Source: Saururus chinensis
Taxonomy: Eukaryota > Streptophyta > Magnoliopsida > Piperales > Saururaceae
Length of the DNA: 64,000 nt
Assembly (NCBI GenBank): GCA_035235625.1
Contig: CP141145.1
Span: forward strand, 24,306,563-24,370,562
Direction of reading: 5' to 3'
In this document: positions 60,760-64,000 of the stretch, piece by piece
Layout of the letters: every line of letters starts with the position of its first letter
Position numbering within the stretch: position 1 is the first letter of the stretch
The notes under the pieces: generated by a model
Seen by the model: the letters and a program-made list of their open reading frames with translations, nothing else
Databases searched by the model: none
What the model was told of the DNA's origin: nothing
Program-made: the position numbers and the translations under genes

Positions 60760-61480
60760 TAGTATTCTTATGTAAAATTTTGGAATTTTTCTTCACTGTG
60801 CAAATAAGATACAGTGGAAAATTTTTCTATTTTTTTTACCATGCTTATAGTGCTGAAATCATACTATTCTGCACGTACATGTTTGAAGCGTTACTGTTGT
60901 ACGTATAAATTTTGAAAATTTTTCCTCCTGTGTGTGAAGTTTTCAAATTTTTGTACTATTTTACTATTGAGTACGTTAAATTTCTTATGCTTCCTGTTCA
61001 TTCATTTTGAACTTTACTGTTTGCGACTTTTTCAGAAGTTTACTATTTTACAAATTTCTGGAAAGTCACTGTTCAGAATTTTTGACAGTTTACTATTCAT
61101 TAAATCATATAGTTTACTGTTCAGCGTGAACTTTAACCCCTGATTCACTGTTCATTAATTCCTGAAGGTTACTGTTCATCCTATTACTATTTAGTATGTA
61201 ACATGTCTGAAGTTTACTGTTCATGAATTTTTTATATATTACTGGTACTTATGTAAAATTCATGTAAAGTTACTGTTCTGGGAGTTTTGTGCATAGATTT
61301 CGCAATTCTCTGTTCTGTGCATCGATTTCGAAATTCACTGCTTTGTGCATTGATTTTGAAATTTACTGTTCTGTATATGTATTTCGAAATTTACTGTTCT
61401 GCATAGATTTCGAAATTCACTGTTCTGTATATGTATTTCGAAATACACTGTTCAGCATAGATTTCGAAATTCACTGATTT
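60760..61480 (+). repeat. Repeat-rich leader of copia element C
   Basis: TTTACTGTTC-type words recur about every 30-40 bp throughout. From 61289 they form near-regular units of CTGTTCTGTGCATNGATTTC + GAAATTCA, giving a spurious repetitive 62-residue ORF. The same leader type follows LTR A (9100-9440) but is absent from element B. Confidence 0.85.
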
Positions 61481-61518
61481 TTTAAGACTGAGTTAATCTT
61501 CTGTTCTTTGGAACAGAA

Positions 61519-61915
61519 ATGGCTGTTGAAGGTACCCACTTGACATCGGTACTTGTTCCCACTCCGGTGACTGCTCCACTTCCCATTAAAGGGGAAAAAC
61601 CAGAAAAGTTTAGTGGTGCGGATTTCAAAAGATGAAAGCAGAAAATGCTGTTCTATCTCACCACACTGAACTTCGCCCGCTTCCTTCAAGAGGACGTACC
61701 CATTCTCACTAAGGAGAAAAGGGAGGACAAGACGGCTGTTGCGGCAGTAGATGCATGGAAACATGCAGATTTCTTATGCCGTAATTATATCCTTAATGGG
61801 TTGGACAACACATTGTATAATGTGTATAGTTCAATGAAAAGTGCTAAGGCACTGTGGGAGTCTTTAGACAAGAAGTACAAAACAGAGGATGCTGGAACGA
61901 AGAAATTCGTGGGAG
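61519..61915 (+). pseudogene. Gag N-terminal part of copia element C
   Basis: It starts MAVEGTHLTSVLVPTPVTAP with KGEKPEKFSGADFKR next. A TGG-to-TGA stop follows at 61633-61635, then [20 protein letters not shown] and [20 protein letters not shown]. It ends at KKFV, where it fuses out of frame to RT sequence; the zinc knuckle, protease and integrase are deleted. Confidence 0.85.
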
Positions 61916-62622
61916 TTGGTGGATCTACCGCCAGGGAGTAAACCTCTAGGATACAAGTGGATATTCAAGAGGAAGATGAAGGCTGATGGATCAATTGACA
62001 AATATAAAGCCAGACTTGTTATCAAAGGATACAAGCAAAAAGAAGGTCTAGATTATTTTGATACTTATTCACCTGTCACAAGGATAACTTCCATTAGGAT
62101 GTTAATTGCTATTGCTGCTTTGTATAATCTTAAAATACATCAAATGGATGTGAAAACCGCATTCTTGAATGGTGACTTGAATGAGGAAATTTATATGCAA
62201 CAACCTGAAGGGTTTGTTGTACCGGGTCAAGAAAACAAAGTGTGTAGACTTGTTAAATCTCTTTATGGACTTAAACAAGCACCTAAGCAATGACATGAAA
62301 AATTTGACAAAATGATGATGTCAAATGGATTCAAAATCAATGAATGTGACAAATGTGTTTATGTGAAAGATAGACCTGATGGCTATGTCATTGTATGTCT
62401 TTATGTAGATGATATGCTAATTATTGGTAGCAATGATGATATCATTAAAGCTACCAAGAAGATGTTGAACAAACAGTTTGACATGAAGGATATGGGTGTT
62501 GCAGATGTCATACTAGGGATGAAAATCTCTAAAATATCTTATGGATATGTATTATCTCAATCTCATTACATTGAGAAAATATTAAAAAAATTTAATCAGA
62601 ATGATAATCGTCCAGCAAGAAC
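61912..62622 (+). pseudogene. Reverse transcriptase part of copia element C
   Basis: It runs from [19 protein letters not shown] through [20 protein letters not shown] and CLYVDDMLIIGSNDDIIKAT to LSQSHYIEKIL. It is much better preserved than in elements A and B: only one nonsense change (QAPKQ-stop, TGG to TGA at 62291-62293). It is cut at 62622 by the next LTR, so RNase H and the 3' LTR are not in the window. Confidence 0.9.
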
Positions 62623-64000
62623 TGTAACGTCCCGGATTTTATTACGATTTTTCTGCTATTTTTATCTGATCATTTTCAGCGATATATTGTGATGCTTCGG
62701 CGTATGTGGCTTCGGTATTCGTAACCGTAGAGTCGGGTCTCGGGTCAGTCGTGGGCCACGGGCCTCGATGCGCGATTCTGGCATGAAAAATCGTTGAAGA
62801 AAACGGAATTGCAGAAGGGATAAGTGGAGAAAAAGAAAAAAAAAAAGAAGAAAGAAGATCGGGCTCGGGCGAGCCCGATCCAGAAGTTCTGGAGTGAACA
62901 GTGCGAGAACCACCCCCTTCCGGCCTTTCTCTGTCCTAGCCGCCGCCGGCCGCCGGTGGGCCGAAGGGCCACCACCACTGGCTCCGCCCCGGCCGTGCGA
63001 CGGCAGGGGGGCCACCGTCCCGGCCCCGACGGCCGCGCCGCCTCCTTCCCCGGTGAGCCCTCTCCCTCTGTATTTTGATCTACCGCCGCCGGTGATAGCC
63101 GGCAGTGGCCGGACGGCCGCCGTGGGTTCCGCCCCGGCCTGGCGACGGCCAGGGACGGCCATACCCGGCACGGCGCCACCTGGTTCGGCCTCCCCGTTCA
63201 TTTCCGTCCGCCCCTTTTTCCCGGTTTGTTCTGTGTTTGGCGACTTGAGCCGCCGCCGTGGGCCGCCAAGGCCCGACCGGCCGGCCACGGCTCCGTCCTG
63301 GGCCGGCGACGGCGGCAGGCCACCCCTCCCGGCCCCAGTGGTCCTCCTCCGCCGCCCCAGCCTCTGCTCCGCCTCTCCCCTGTTTTTGATTCCGCCAGTC
63401 CCTCTGTCTCGTGACTTGGCGGCGCCGGCGGTGGCCGGTGGGCTCCGCCCGGCCTCCGTCCGGCCAGCCACGAGCCGGCGACGGCAAGGCCGCCGTCCTG
63501 GCCAGTCCCGTTGGCTCCCCCACTCGGATTCCTCCGGTTAGCCCTACTCCGCTCTCTCTGTGTATCTTGATTTTGCATCGCCGCCACTGGCCGGCACGGA
63601 CGGACGCCGTGGGCTCCGCCCGGCCTCCGTCCGCCCAGTCACAGGCCGGCGACGCAGGGCCGCCACCCTGGCCAGCCCCATCAGCCCCCGACCAGCTTCC
63701 TCCTCCCCCGCGTATTTTCCCTCCGCCCTGTGCTGATATTTGTCTCGGGTGGCTGGCTGTGGCCAGTTGGACTTCGTCTGGCCAGCCTCGGCCCGGCGGC
63801 ACTGGTGTAGCCGCCTCCACCCAGCTCCGCCCGGTTACTAGGGCCCTGGCGTCACGGGCCAGAGCTGCCAGTAAACCCCTGTTCGCCGTTGTGCCCCTAA
63901 GGTTTTCCACCCGTTATGGGCCATCGAGCATCGTTGGATGTCGAACACCCTTGGACCACCTTAGTGTGGCGGGTCTCAGCCTGGGGATGGCTGGCCACCC
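62623..64000 (+). mobile_element. Gypsy-type LTR with GC-rich core (right end beyond window)
   Basis: It starts TGTAACGTCCCGGATTTTAT directly after AGAAC within copia RT, the same terminal type as 15605 (minus) and 25276. After about 250 bp comes a strongly GC-rich core (about 62880-63960) made of five or six degenerate ~150-175-bp units around GTGGGCTCCGCCCGGCCTCC and CGGCGACGGCAGG. Overlapping ORFs of 215-276 residues on both strands reflect high GC with few stops and have no domain I recognise. A TGAACAGTGCGAGAACC lead-in resembles the TGAACAGTAATTG lead-in of the 25276 LTR. Confidence 0.7.

Noticed and set aside
62662..63910. Long overlapping ORFs (215-276 residues) on both strands
   Set aside because: They overlap one another in several frames within a GC-rich tandem repeat inside an LTR. 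Absence of stops is explained by composition.

Overview
The window is nuclear DNA of a flowering plant. It has short intron-containing genes in AT-rich sequence, Ty3/gypsy and Ty1/copia retrotransposons nested in one another, hAT and Stowaway-like MITEs, long AT microsatellites, a plant mitochondrial ribosomal protein gene, a plant-only DUF506 gene and a CYP71-type cytochrome P450. I cannot name the species. No bacterial, organellar or CRISPR-like content is seen.

Only three loci look like working host genes. (1) 2526-3833, minus: a HUELLENLOS-type mitochondrial ribosomal protein L14, three coding exons joined here by splice-site and phase logic, with a probable 5'UTR intron reaching to about 5436. 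(2) 41685-42596, plus: a GC-rich intronless DUF506 (PDDEXK-like) protein with a clear TATA box and an upstream G-box/ABRE. (3) 56310-59137, minus: a two-exon CYP71-family P450 of 510 residues with every diagnostic motif intact. Its TATA box abuts a five-unit tandem array of about 136 bp per unit. The three genes show no operon-like relationship; each is an island among repeats.

Layout: 1-2080 decayed gypsy integrase and LTR remnants; 2526-5710 the L14 gene and its promoter; 6076-9440 decayed copia element A, its LTR and a repeat-rich leader; 9417-10990 a possible captured gene fragment and a minus-strand copia end; 11584-15605 a minus-strand gypsy-type LTR holding tandem repeats and a TIR element; 15698-20787 an Athila-like element (LTR, protease fragment, LTR); 20788-24281 minus-strand LTR-like sequence; 24282-28991 an LTR invaded by a solo LTR with a perfect 5-bp target duplication (25276-28632); 29618-34494 further LTRs; 35130-36393 a minus-strand Athila-like LTR and an AT microsatellite; 36394-38243 low-repeat sequence with no recognised gene; 38244-40340 MITE cluster; 41200-42600 the DUF506 gene; 43922-45178 a non-autonomous hAT element with an 8-bp target duplication; 45187-47950 minus-strand copia fragments and LTR; 48360-54830 a LINE-like ORF split by the full-length but dead copia element B; 55031-55348 a MITE; 56310-59923 the P450 and its promoter array; 59989-62622 internally deleted copia element C; 62623-64000 the start of a GC-rich gypsy-type LTR that interrupts element C.

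I do not see a complete undescribed molecular system. The observations most worth following are the tandem array fused to the P450 core promoter, the recurring LTR architecture in which 4-5 copies of a family-specific near-palindromic word lie a fixed short distance upstream of the TATA box, the TIR element with tRNA-like boxes, and the 12-residue insertion in the L14 protein.
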